Source: GCA-003244245 sp050699715 (lineage in GTDB: Bacteria > Actinomycetota > Actinomycetes > Mycobacteriales > Pseudonocardiaceae). From it: a stretch of DNA of 64,000 bases. A program made the translations under genes and the position numbers. The notes under the pieces were generated by a model. The model was not told where the DNA came from. It saw only the letters and a list, made by a program, of their open reading frames with translations, and made no database searches. The stretch is from positions 12,950-76,949 of the forward strand of contig JBOHFR010000018.1 of the NCBI GenBank assembly GCA_050699715.1, read 5' to 3'. This document shows, in pieces, positions 36,010 through 43,988 of the stretch (positions are counted from its first letter, which is position 1; the number at the start of each line of letters is the position of its first letter).

Positions 36010-37148
36010 CTGCGGCATCGCTGCGGTCGAGATCCGGGCCGCTGCCACTGGCGGGATTCACCGTCGGTGTCACCGCGGCGCGGCGGGCCGCAGAGCTGGG
36101 CAGCTTGCTGGAGCGCCGGGGCGCTGAGGTGCTGCACGCCCCGGCGATCCGGATCGTGCCGCTGGCTGACGACACCGAACTGCACGCCGCCACCGAGCAA
36201 CTGATCAACCACCCGCCTGACGTGGTGGTGGTCACCACTGGCATCGGGTTCCGCGGCTGGGTGGAGGCCGCCGACGGGTGGGGGCTGGGCGAGGCGCTGG
36301 TCGGTGCGTTGCACCGCTCCACCTTGCTGTCCCGCGGCCCCAAGTCGCGCGGCGCGGTCCGGGCCGCTGGCCTGACTGACGCCTGGTCGCCCCCGTCGGA
36401 GTCCTCAGCGGAGGTGCTGGAGCACCTGCTAGCCGGTGACCTCGAGGGAGTGCGGGTCGCCGTGCAGCTCCACGGTGAGCCGCTGCCGGACTTCGTCGAT
36501 GCGCTGAACTGCGCGGGTGCGCGGGTCATCGAAGTGCCCGTCTACCGGTGGGTGCTGCCGGAGGATCTCGCGCCGCTGGACCGGCTGATCGGGATGGTCC
36601 GCGACGGTGGTGTCGACGCGGTGAGCTTCACCAGCGCACCTGCTGCGGCCAGCGTGCTCAGACGAGCAGGCGAGCTCGGGGTACTGGAGCCGGTGCTGCA
36701 ACGCCTGCGCCGGGATGTGCTCGCGGTCTGTGTCGGGCCGGTCACTGCGGGCCCGTTGGTGGCCCGGGACGTGCCCACGGTGCAGCCGGAACGCTCCCGG
36801 ATCGGCGCGCTGGTGCGCACGTTGTCCGAGACGCTGCCGGCCCGGGCGCCGCGGTGGCCGGTCGCGGGTCATGTGCTGGAGTTGCGCGGGCATGCCGCAG
36901 TGGTTGACGGGGTGCTGCATACCGTGCCACCAACCCCGATGGCCCTGTTGCGGCTGCTGGCGGCCCGTCCCGGCCGGGTGGTGCCGCGCGCTGAGCTGCT
37001 GTCCGTGATGACTGCGGCTGGTGACGATGAGCATGCGGTGGAGACTGCGGTGGCCCGGTTGCGTGCCGCGCTGGGTACCCCACGGCTGGTGCAGACCGTG
37101 GTCAAGCGCGGCTACCGGCTGGCCCTGGATCCCGGAGACTGCCGGTGA
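36006..37148 (+). CDS. hemD: Uroporphyrinogen-III synthase fused to a winged-helix domain
   Basis: 380 residues. Residues 12-260 are HemD-like (LAGFTVGVTAARRAAELGSLLERRGAEV opens it; DAVSFTSAPAAASVLRRA and VCVGPVTAGPL follow). The last 95 residues form an OmpR-type winged helix (LELRGHAAVVDGVLHTVPPT... ending VVKRGYRLALDPG). This fusion is known in actinobacteria beside nitrite/sirohaem genes. It supplies uroporphyrinogen III and may also regulate the locus by binding DNA. The ATG overlaps the nirD stop. Confidence 0.88.
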   Translation: MTAASLRSRSGPLPLAGFTVGVTAARRAAELGSLLERRGAEVLHAPAIRIVPLADDTELHAATEQLINHPPDVVVVTTGIGFRGWVEAADGWGLGEALVGALHRSTLLSRGPKSRGAVRAAGLTDAWSPPSESSAEVLEHLLAGDLEGVRVAVQLHGEPLPDFVDALNCAGARVIEVPVYRWVLPEDLAPLDRLIGMVRDGGVDAVSFTSAPAAASVLRRAGELGVLEPVLQRLRRDVLAVCVGPVTAGPLVARDVPTVQPERSRIGALVRTLSETLPARAPRWPVAGHVLELRGHAAVVDGVLHTVPPTPMALLRLLAARPGRVVPRAELLSVMTAAGDDEHAVETAVARLRAALGTPRLVQTVVKRGYRLALDPGDCR

Positions 37149-37156
37149 CGGTGCTG

Positions 37157-37210
37157 CGCACCCGTGAGTGGCGATGCGAGTCATGACTCGCATCGCCACT
37201 CACGGGTGCG
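37157..37210. repeat. 54-bp perfect palindrome at the chelatase start
   Basis: Bases 37157-37183 are the exact reverse complement of 37184-37210, a 27-bp arm with no loop, beginning CGCACCCGTGAGTGGCG. It starts nine bases after the hemD stop and spans every ATG available to the chelatase gene. It may be a REP-like mobile or intergenic repeat that inserted here and now supplies the start codon, or a strong cruciform/terminator. Confidence 0.85.
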
Positions 37211-37872
37211 TTGTCGTGGCCGCCCACGGCACCCGGGATCCCGCTGGCGTCGCGGTGGCGCGCCAGTTGGTCGCCACGCTGCGCGTCCGACTACCTGGCA
37301 GACCGGTGTTGCTCGCCTTCGTCGATGTACTTGGCCCTGGAGTGCGCGAGGTGGTTGCCGGCGCACCCGGTCCGGTCATCGTCGTTCCGGCATTCCTGAG
37401 TTCCGGTTACCACGTGCGGATCGACGTGCCGAGGGAGGTGGCCGCCACCGGCCGCCAGGACGTCACCATCAGCGCTGCCCTCGGCCCGCACCCGCTCCTG
37501 GTGGACGCGGTGGCCGACCGGCTGCGTGCTGCGGGGTGGCGCTGTGGTGACGCGGTGGCGCTGGCTGCGGCGGGCTCATCGGATCCGAGGGCGATGGACG
37601 ACGTGTGGGTTGCGGCCTGCCAGCTGTCCGACAAGGTCGACAGCCAGGTCCGGGTCGGGTTCGTGGCCACCGGAGCACCACGGGTGGTGCCCCTGGTCGC
37701 CGAACTGCGGGCGGGCGGGGAGTCCAGGGTCGCGGTGGTCTCGTGGCTGCTCGCCCCAGGGCTGTTCTACTCCAAGATCGTTTCGACTGGGGCCGATATG
37801 GTGGCCGCACCGCTGGGTGCGCACCCGGAGGTGGTCAACCGGCTGGTCCAGCTCGCCGAGCCCAGTGCGTGA
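37183..37872 (+). CDS. Sirohydrochlorin chelatase-like protein (CbiX/SirB)
   Basis: 229 residues from an ATG lying in a 54-bp palindrome; other candidates are GTG 37168, ATG 37174 and GTG 37216. The last would begin directly at VAAHGTRDPAG, the normal family N-terminus. The catalytic His is in VVAAHGTRDP and a second in SSGYHVRIDVP; a repeat of the half-domain runs from about 110. It is expected to insert ferrous iron (or cobalt) into sirohydrochlorin, completing sirohaem for NirB. No Shine-Dalgarno is visible for any start. Confidence 0.82.
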   Translation: MTRIATHGCVVVAAHGTRDPAGVAVARQLVATLRVRLPGRPVLLAFVDVLGPGVREVVAGAPGPVIVVPAFLSSGYHVRIDVPREVAATGRQDVTISAALGPHPLLVDAVADRLRAAGWRCGDAVALAAAGSSDPRAMDDVWVAACQLSDKVDSQVRVGFVATGAPRVVPLVAELRAGGESRVAVVSWLLAPGLFYSKIVSTGADMVAAPLGAHPEVVNRLVQLAEPSA

Positions 37873-37885
37873 CGCCGTAGCGATT

Positions 37886-37906
37886 CTGTAGCGCATGCCA
37901 CTACAG
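37886..37906 (+). promoter_or_regulatory. Operator-like dyad before the fused TA remnant
   Basis: CTGTAG and CTACAG are separated by nine bases. TACAGT (37902-37907) could be a -10 ending six bases before GTG 37914, the same spacing seen at the other toxin-antitoxin genes here. The gene it served is no longer intact. Confidence 0.4.
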
Positions 37907-37910
37907 TGGT

Positions 37911-38084
37911 GTGGTGGGTCAGGTGATCGGTCAGCGAGAGCTCCGCAATGACAAGGCGGAAATCATGCGTCGGGTCGAGGCGGGGGAGTGTTTCACGGTC
38001 ACCCGCAATCCATACCCCTCGTCACTCGCGACCTCGGCGGTTTCGCGGGCCTGGAACGCCTACTCGACGTCGTCGTGGTGTGAC
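37911..38084 (+). pseudogene. Antitoxin N-terminus joined to toxin C-terminus
   Basis: The frame starting at GTG 37914 reads GQVIGQRELRNDKAEIMRRV and EAGECFTVTRN, the N-terminal half of a Phd/YefM-type antitoxin. In the next frame the DNA then gives PLVTRDLGGFAGLERLLDVVVV to a TGA near 38084, the end of a PIN toxin. The middle, with the rest of both genes, is gone. It is a deletion-derived remnant of a toxin-antitoxin pair. Confidence 0.72.
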
Positions 38085-38102
38085 GTTGCCAGCGTTGCGC
38101 CG

Positions 38103-38690
38103 TCATGGACGGCGGTGCACGGACACGGCATACGCGCGGGCATCGACGAATGGATCACGATCCCATGTGGCGTACCGGGCTTCGAGAGTGAGGCCGGCGT
38201 TGGCGCACCACGTGTCGTAGTCCGCGACGGTTGGCCAGCCCTCCTGTAGCTGAAACCCGGCGATGAGCCGACCGCTCGGCGCCAGGTGCTGCGCGCACGC
38301 GATGACCGTCGCCGCCCGCCGGTCGCTTGCCACAAACGGGATGACGTTGCCGGCAAGCACGACGGCATCGAACCTGGCTGGCAGGTCGAGCTTGCTGAGA
38401 TCAGCCTGCACCCAGGTCAGCTCGGGCGCCTTCGCGCGCGCCATGCCAATCATGTCCGGATCAAGATCCGCACCGACGACGTCGAGCCCGCGTCGAGCCA
38501 GCTCGATGGCCACCCGGCCGGTGCCACACCCCCCGTCCAGCACGGAACGAGGACCGTAGGAGAACACGAAATCCGCTTCGCCATGGGGGTTCGCGCCCGC
38601 GGCCTCCATCCGCCGCCAGCGCTCGTCGTAGCCCACCGGGTTGATCTGCCGACGCCACTGGCCCCAGTCGTCAGACGGCGACCCGGTCAC
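38103..38690 (-). CDS. SAM-dependent methyltransferase
   Basis: 195 residues from the GTG at 38690, with TAGGAG seven bases upstream. The AdoMet-binding loop is VLDGGCGTGRVAIELARRG near residue 49, followed by acidic D-x-D in GADLDPDMI and a post-I motif VQADLSKLDLP. It is a small class I methyltransferase (methyltransferase 11/25 type). Substrate unknown; no neighbour clearly suggests one. Confidence 0.82.
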   Translation of the reverse strand: MTGSPSDDWGQWRRQINPVGYDERWRRMEAAGANPHGEADFVFSYGPRSVLDGGCGTGRVAIELARRGLDVVGADLDPDMIGMARAKAPELTWVQADLSKLDLPARFDAVVLAGNVIPFVASDRRAATVIACAQHLAPSGRLIAGFQLQEGWPTVADYDTWCANAGLTLEARYATWDRDPFVDARAYAVSVHRRP

Positions 38691-38740
38691 ACGTAGACTC
38701 CTATCCTCGACGGCACACCCCTGGATCTGGCAGCTCAAGG

Positions 38741-39230
38741 CTATCCCCGGAGCCGGTCGCTCAGAACGGGATCCTCTCGGTTATCGGAGTAGCACCAGGA
38801 GGTCGGGCATGCCAACCACGTGATGCCAAGAACATTGTCCCCCTGGTGTGCCGTGTCGCGGAGCTGCGCATATCGGATGTGCCCAGCGTCGGTGATCCTG
38901 ACCCGTCGTGGCACCCCTAGATCTGGATCGGCCAACGCCAGCGACCCGGTGTCGAGCAGCGTTGGGGAAAACCGGACACCCCTCGCGCACGCCGGGCAGA
39001 CCTTGCTCGGGTCCAGCTGGTTCCCGGGCAGCGCCGGGCCACCTAGTGGCAGCTCGCGGGGTACGAACTCGATACCGCACAGCGCCCCGCCTCAACGGCC
39101 TGAGCGCAGGTGAGCACCGTCGCGGTGTTCACCGTGGCGTCCACCGTCACCACCACCCGGCGCACCACAGTGCCGCCCACCAGGTCCACCTCCCGCCACA
39201 AGATGATCGTGCGGTTGCGGCCTTCGGGAT
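38741..39230 (-). pseudogene. Frameshifted Cys-motif protein (MxWYLRS family relative)
   Basis: One minus frame down to about 39080 reads LVGGTVVRRVVVTVDATVN and TCAQAVEAG. A one-base change of frame then gives ALCGIEFVPRELPL and LDPSKVCPACARGV, the zinc motif of this family, and continues through RITDAGHIRYAQLRDT to the stop near 38741. A TGA blocks the second frame just before the motif. It is probably a broken gene abutting the narI remnant, unless the frame change is an assembly error. Confidence 0.55.
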
Positions 39231-39260
39231 CCTTACCAGTGGCCGACACCGCTAGCGGCG

Positions 39261-40206
39261 TGGAGTGGGGGGTGCGGATACCTCCCAGGCGCGGGCGTAG
39301 CGGTACGTGCCGGGGAGGGTGACATCGCGGCTGCGGTAGACGACGTAGGGCCGGGTCAGGTAACCCAGCGGGCACGGCGCTTCGCCGATAGAGCAGGATC
39401 TCCAGCCCAGCGACGGTGGCCAGGCCGGAGAGCGTGCCGAAGGACACCGACATCAGGTGGTAGGCATGCTCGGACACCCCGACGGCCGCAGTCCAGCTCG
39501 CGGGGATGGCGATGCCCAGCACGTGCCCGCCGAGCACCGCCAGCAGCCCGAAGTGGAACAGCGGGCTGCCCAGCCGGAGCAGGCGGCTCTCGTGCAGCTG
39601 GGAGGACCGGGTGGTCCAGCCGAACTGGTCGTGCCGGTAGCGCCAGATGTGGCCGAGCAGGAACGAGGTGAACGCCACGTACGGCACCGTCACCCACAGT
39701 AGCCCGGTCATCGGCGTTCCTCTCTTTGCTCCGGCATCATCGGGTCCACCCCGAATGGCTCCAGGCCCACCTCTTCTTCCGGTGGTCCCTGCGCGGCCAG
39801 CTCGGCGACCCGGCGCCGGTCGGCCGTGTTGATCTCCGGGAGGGTGGCGCACACCGCGTCGAGCAGCGCCCGATAGGGCGACTCGATCTCGTGCAGGGAC
39901 AGCCTGAGTAGTTCCACCACCGGCCGGTACTCGACCAGCAGCCGCCGGCCGACCACCGGGTCGACGGTCGCGGCGAACTCCAGTACCACCGCCAGGTGAT
40001 CCGGCAACTCGTGCTCGCCCAGGGTGGCACCCGCCGCGCGGTAGGCGTGCTTGAACCGCAGCAGCGCCATGCCACGCTTGCGCGTGTCGCCGTAGGCGTA
40101 GTAGCTCAAGTGCAGGCGCGGCGATCCGCCACACCACGCGCTGATCCTGGTGCGCGAGCTCGGTGGGCGCCTGCGCCGTGCGGCGGCCCAGCCAGGCCGG
40201 GCTCAT
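39261..40206 (-). pseudogene. Decayed second copy of narJ-narI
   Basis: The copy begins MSPAWLGRR at 40206 and closely matches the intact narJ/narI at 53-54.4 kb. In narJ about 175 bp is missing (equivalent to about 54142-54318), with a short GCAG overlap at the joint; the rest from SYYAYGDTRKRGMALL is near identical. narI starts at 39711 (MTGLLWVTVPYVAF) but jumps from ILLYRR to GYLTRPYVVYRSRD, losing about 300 bp and the frame. Neither product can be functional as Nar subunits. The ATG start of narJ and the narI 3' end mark the duplicated segment. Confidence 0.85.
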
Positions 40207-40214
40207 CAGCAGCT

Positions 40215-40254
40215 CTACTACACTGAGTAGCTCTGTTGCAGTAAAATGATTGTC
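40215..40254 (+). promoter_or_regulatory. Promoter/operator of the excisionase-like/PIN module
   Basis: CTACT-N6-AGTAG dyad at 40215-40230, then TAAAAT ending seven bases before ATG 40255. No Shine-Dalgarno precedes the ATG, so the transcript is probably leaderless. The promoter sits on the former narJ start region of the decayed copy. Confidence 0.4.
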
Positions 40255-40569
40255 ATGTCTACTACATCTCACGGGGAAGAACTCACCGTGCGGGAGGCCG
40301 CACGGCGCGTCAACCGCGCAGAGGAGACCATCCGCCGGTGGATCTGGTCAGGCAAGTTGCCTGCTCGCAAACTCGGCCAGAGCTACCAGGTGCGGGAAAG
40401 CGACCTGGACGCGGTCGCCGCCAGCGTGCCCGCGCCCCGCGAGCCCCTGCTGAGGCTTGGTGAGTGGGTGGCCGAGGTGAGGGGGTGGCGGGCCGGCAAC
40501 GACGTGCCACCCCGCGGAGGTGCTGGGCAGCTGGTCATCGAGGACCGGGCGAGCCGTGGCGATCGTTGA
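40255..40569 (+). CDS. Excisionase/MerR-like HTH antitoxin
   Basis: 104 residues. ELTVREAARRVNRAEETIRRWIWSGKLPARKL is a classic helix-turn-helix of the excisionase (HTH_17) type. The rest is a linker with an acidic-basic end (LVIEDRASRGDR). It overlaps the PIN toxin start by 14 bases, the usual antitoxin-first order, so it probably represses the pair and neutralises the toxin. An in-frame ATG three codons upstream is an alternative. Confidence 0.75.
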   Translation: MSTTSHGEELTVREAARRVNRAEETIRRWIWSGKLPARKLGQSYQVRESDLDAVAASVPAPREPLLRLGEWVAEVRGWRAGNDVPPRGGAGQLVIEDRASRGDR

Positions 40570-41005
40570 CGCGTCGGTCATCGTCGAGTTCATCGCCCCC
40601 GACGCGGATACCGCGTCAGTCACCCAGCAGCTGTTCGACTGTTGGGTGCAGACCGGTGAGGAGTTGCATGCTCCGTCGATGCTCCCGTTGGAGGTCATGA
40701 ACGCGCTGCTCACCGGGGTGCGCAGGCAGCGGTGGGACGGCCAGGCAGCTGATGCCGCAGCCAGTCTGGTCGCCTCGTTTCCGATGGCACTGCACGACGA
40801 CGGGCGTGACCGTCATCGGGCCTGGGAGTTGGCCCGGCGTTACGACAACCATCCGGTCTACGACATGCTGTACGTGGCACTGGCCGAGCGGCTCGGCGAG
40901 CCGCTGGTCACCGTCGATGACAAGCTGTGCCGGCGCCTCGCCCACCTCGGTCTGGTACTCCGACCTGATGAGGCGCTCAAATCCGGTCCTCCATCGGACC
41001 GATAA
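40556..41005 (+). CDS. PIN-domain toxin (VapC-like)
   Basis: 149 residues from the GTG inside the antitoxin gene. AIVDASVIVEFIAPD contains the first Asp; APSMLPLEVMNALLTG the Glu; HPVYDMLYVALAERLG the third acidic residue; and LVTVDDKLCRRL the last. It is an RNase-fold PIN protein paired with an HTH-type antitoxin. Confidence 0.82.
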   Translation: MAIVDASVIVEFIAPDADTASVTQQLFDCWVQTGEELHAPSMLPLEVMNALLTGVRRQRWDGQAADAAASLVASFPMALHDDGRDRHRAWELARRYDNHPVYDMLYVALAERLGEPLVTVDDKLCRRLAHLGLVLRPDEALKSGPPSDR

Positions 41006-41094
41006 CAAGCACGTCGGTGATCTTTGTGGTCCGCTTCGGGCTGGGGATTCAGAACCAGGCTCTGGCTGTGCCCAAGCGGGATCGTCACGATGCC

Positions 41095-41147
41095 CGAGCG
41101 GAACCGCTTGTTGCGTGTTACGCTGCCCAGGCGAGCGGAACCGCTTG
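41095..41147 (+). promoter_or_regulatory. Tandem 16-bp dyads upstream of the 646-residue gene
   Basis: CGAGCGGAACCGCTTG occurs exactly twice, at 41095-41110 and 41132-41147, 37 bp apart. Each contains the dyad AGCGG-N2-CCGCT. The second copy ends just before the Shine-Dalgarno GGGAGG of the next gene, whose N-terminus resembles a DNA-binding domain, so autoregulation is plausible. Binding is inferred. Confidence 0.6.
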
Positions 41148-41161
41148 CGCAGGGAGGCGTG

Positions 41162-43102
41162 ATGGAACGAGCGTGGAGCGGGCAGCTGCACACGTTGGCG
41201 CAGCTCGCGCGCCGGGCCGGAATCTCCGAGGGGCGGGCGCGGGGGCTCGCCGCGAAGCCGTCGGCGCTGCCACCCCCGGATAGCTTCGACGCCGGTGGCC
41301 GGCCGTTGTGGTTGGGCGCGACGGTCGACCGCTGGTGCGCAAGCACCGGGCGCGTGGTGAATGACGGGGCCCTGTGGCTGTTCAACGTTGACGAGGCCAC
41401 CAGCACATCGGTGGAACTGCGCCGCGGGTTAGTCAAGCTCGAACGAGTGTGGGGGGAGCAGGAGCGTTTTTTCACCATCGTGTGGGGCACCCCGCGCGGC
41501 CACGTGATCTACCTACTGGCGATAGATGGAGGACAGCACCACGACGACCTCGCGGACGTCGCTGCGGCCCTGATTGAGCCGCGGTGGTGGCCCACTGCGG
41601 TGGTGGTGATGCCGTTCCTTGAATCGCTGCCCATCATCAATGAGCCGATCGCCGATCTCTACCGGCTCACCACTGCTCCCGACCGTCAGAACCGTCGTCC
41701 GCGGGCTGCCGCGGTTCGGTCCGGAGGCTCGCCGTTGTCCGGGCTGCGCCGCTGGATGTCCCCTGCCACCCACCTCGACATGGACGACGAGGCCGACGGC
41801 AATGAGGGGCGATGGGCTACCGAAGCCCCGCCGGTGTCGCCACGGGCGGAGTGGGTCACCAGCCTGACCATGGAGGAGATCTCCCGGCCGCTAGGCGCCC
41901 GGCTGCCGGTATGGATCAGAGGGACGCTAACCGAGCCGCATATCAACCGCAGCTTGGCCTACAACGGCACATTCACCGTCAAGGACGAGACCACGGGGTG
42001 GCCCAAGGTGCAGCAGCGCGTTGAGCGCGCTCTGGAGGTCGGGCTACCTGAGCAGTACCCGGCGGCATGGGCGGTGCTCGCGGGGGAGGCGAATGCTCGG
42101 CTCAAAGAGATCCGTGAGGCGGACGCCGAGGTGCCGGACTCCGGCCTCGGTTGGTACCTGGTGGCGCGGCCCGCACTGCCGCAGGTACCGCTCGGCCTCG
42201 AAAGCCGGCTCGGCGCCATTGCTCCGATCGAGGACCCGGCGCTGGTGGTCGCAGACTTGATCGCACTACGGGAGGCCGCTGCGGATCTGGAGGTGGGCGA
42301 CCAGCTCGATGATGTGTACACCGAGGCCATAGCACTACTGTCGCTGCAGCTGACCAGGCAAACCGACGACCAACGTCGCGGCCGGGTTCCCAGCCGAGTG
42401 CCGGTTGCGGAACTCGACGCCGTACTTGACCAGACCCTGCGATCGTTCTGCGCGCCGTGGGAGGGCCCGGTGATCGACGAGTGGAAGGCGACCCTGACCC
42501 CGGTCGAGGATGTCGCAGTGGCGCTGCGCCAGCGCCGGGTGGTGGAGCTGCTCGGCGGGGACGAGCCTCTGGACCCGTCGAGCGTCGAGGCGGCCTACCG
42601 TGATCCCGAGGGCCGCTATGTGGTGATTCTTCCCGCCTGCGGTGACAATCCGCCCTCCTTCGTGGCCGAGTGGCCGGCCAGCCTCGACGCCGTCGCCGCT
42701 TGGAACGATCGCACGGTGCTCGCTGCGGACCACGCCCACCAGGCCACCGCCATCCTGGCACTCACCCCGACCGACGACGGGCAGATGCGCGTCGATCCGG
42801 TGCCGCTGCGGGGACCCCGCGCCTATGGGAACGCCTTCGCCTACGGTTACGGCGGCGGCACCCCTGCCACTACCTACACCGCGATCCTGCGCTGCGCGCT
42901 GCCTGACAAGTACCAGCCGGTCAGTCTCCTGTTCCACCGGACGTCCGGTGATGACGGCGGGCGCCCTATGAGCCAGCTATGGGACGCGATCGCCACCACC
43001 AAGGGCCCGCTGCGGCTGCACTGGTCTCAGGTGCAGCAGTGGGCACGCACCGACCTTGCAACGGTCAAGGCCGCCGCACGCCCCGAGCGGGCCGTACGGT
43101 GA
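41162..43102 (+). CDS. Large protein of unknown function with HTH-like N-terminus
   Basis: 646 residues from the ATG at 41162 (GGGAGG four to five bases upstream). The first 60 residues resemble a MerR/excisionase-type winged helix (LAQLARRAGISEGRARGLAA ... PPPDSFDAGGRPLW ... VDRWC). The remainder is soluble, mixed alpha/beta, with Trp-rich segments such as IEPRWWPTAVVVMPFL and a C-terminal LHWSQVQQWARTDL. A Gly/Tyr-rich loop (YGNAFAYGYGGGTP) lies near 570. I recognise no catalytic motif. Translation is coupled (GTGA) to a small membrane protein. It could be a regulator or an effector of a small defence or stress module; this is speculation. Confidence 0.6.
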   Translation: MERAWSGQLHTLAQLARRAGISEGRARGLAAKPSALPPPDSFDAGGRPLWLGATVDRWCASTGRVVNDGALWLFNVDEATSTSVELRRGLVKLERVWGEQERFFTIVWGTPRGHVIYLLAIDGGQHHDDLADVAAALIEPRWWPTAVVVMPFLESLPIINEPIADLYRLTTAPDRQNRRPRAAAVRSGGSPLSGLRRWMSPATHLDMDDEADGNEGRWATEAPPVSPRAEWVTSLTMEEISRPLGARLPVWIRGTLTEPHINRSLAYNGTFTVKDETTGWPKVQQRVERALEVGLPEQYPAAWAVLAGEANARLKEIREADAEVPDSGLGWYLVARPALPQVPLGLESRLGAIAPIEDPALVVADLIALREAAADLEVGDQLDDVYTEAIALLSLQLTRQTDDQRRGRVPSRVPVAELDAVLDQTLRSFCAPWEGPVIDEWKATLTPVEDVAVALRQRRVVELLGGDEPLDPSSVEAAYRDPEGRYVVILPACGDNPPSFVAEWPASLDAVAAWNDRTVLAADHAHQATAILALTPTDDGQMRVDPVPLRGPRAYGNAFAYGYGGGTPATTYTAILRCALPDKYQPVSLLFHRTSGDDGGRPMSQLWDAIATTKGPLRLHWSQVQQWARTDLATVKAAARPERAVR

Positions 43103-43380
43103 CGGACTCGCGACCCATCGCTCGCCCCGCCTCGTCGCCGTATACAAGCCTGCTGCGCTACATACTGGCCGACGACCGACGCACCGTTCGCGCTCGGCGC
43201 CTCTTGGTAACTGCGGCCTTCTGCATGCTTACGTTGTTCGTGCTCCTTGTGACGATCGCGCTGCTCGCCAACGGCATGGTCGGCTGGGTTCCAGTCGCCA
43301 GCGGTGGTGGTGCAGCAACTGTGCTCGGCGCTGTAGCCCGTTGGGGGGCGGTCCGCCGCCGTCGGCGGCGCAGTGGTTAG
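43099..43380 (+). CDS. Small two-helix membrane protein
   Basis: 93 residues from the GTG that overlaps the stop of the preceding gene. A 30-residue cytoplasmic N-terminus with basic RTVRARR is followed by two hydrophobic helices (LLVTAAFCMLTLFVLLVTIALL and about residues 62-82, Gly-rich) and a very basic tail (RRRRRRSG). It forms a two-gene unit with the 646-residue protein. Function unknown. Confidence 0.6.
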   Translation: MTDSRPIARPASSPYTSLLRYILADDRRTVRARRLLVTAAFCMLTLFVLLVTIALLANGMVGWVPVASGGGAATVLGAVARWGAVRRRRRRSG

Positions 43381-43988
43381 CCACGGAAGTTGGCAGCAAT
43401 CTCGCCGGTGGTGAGGAACTCGCGGGCAGCGTCCTCGGTGAGCTTGCCTGAGCGGACCAGCATGGTCAGTGTGTCGCGGACTTGGTAGGTAATTGCGCGC
43501 GAGCGGCGGTCACCGCCACGCGTATATGCAGGGACCCATAGACTGCGTTCGCTGCGGCTGACGAGCCTGGTGAGAGTTGATTGGCGGCGCGCTCCAGGGC
43601 GTTGGCGCGCCCCCGCTGCCTGCTGGACCGGGTCGACCAGATCGGCGACAGGATCACGAGGTCGGTAGGCGAGAAGGCCGCTTAGCGGTTCTCGAAGATG
43701 CGGCAGGAGGCATGTGCCCGTCGCCGAGACCGAGAGGAGCACCAGGCCGGCGCCGACGCGCTATTCATGCACCAGGAGCTGTCGCCGTCACGCCGACCAG
43801 CGCCATGGACGTTGCGCTCCTCGCATGTGTCTGACCCAGTCGATGTGGTGGACATTCGGGTGGTGCGCTCTGGCCGCTGGCACGCTGGCCGAGAGGCTCG
43901 CCGAGCAGACGCTGGCTGACGCGCGCTGCCGGGTTGCGGAGTTCGACGACCGCCTGCCCCGGGAATGACTGCGGCGGGCCGAGCCTGG
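43381..43988. other. Degenerate spacer with no confident gene
   Basis: About 600 bases between the membrane protein and a VapC gene. A minus frame (43377-43742) ends RDTLTMLVRSGKLTEDAAREF and LTTGEIAANFRG, which reads like the C-terminus of a real protein. Upstream the sense drifts between frames, suggesting a decayed gene. Plus frames here are Arg/Pro-rich and unconvincing. Confidence 0.35.

Noticed and set aside
41095..41147. The two 16-bp repeats considered as the start of a CRISPR array
   Set aside because: Only two copies, short, dyad-symmetric and next to a promoter; no further repeats or spacers.
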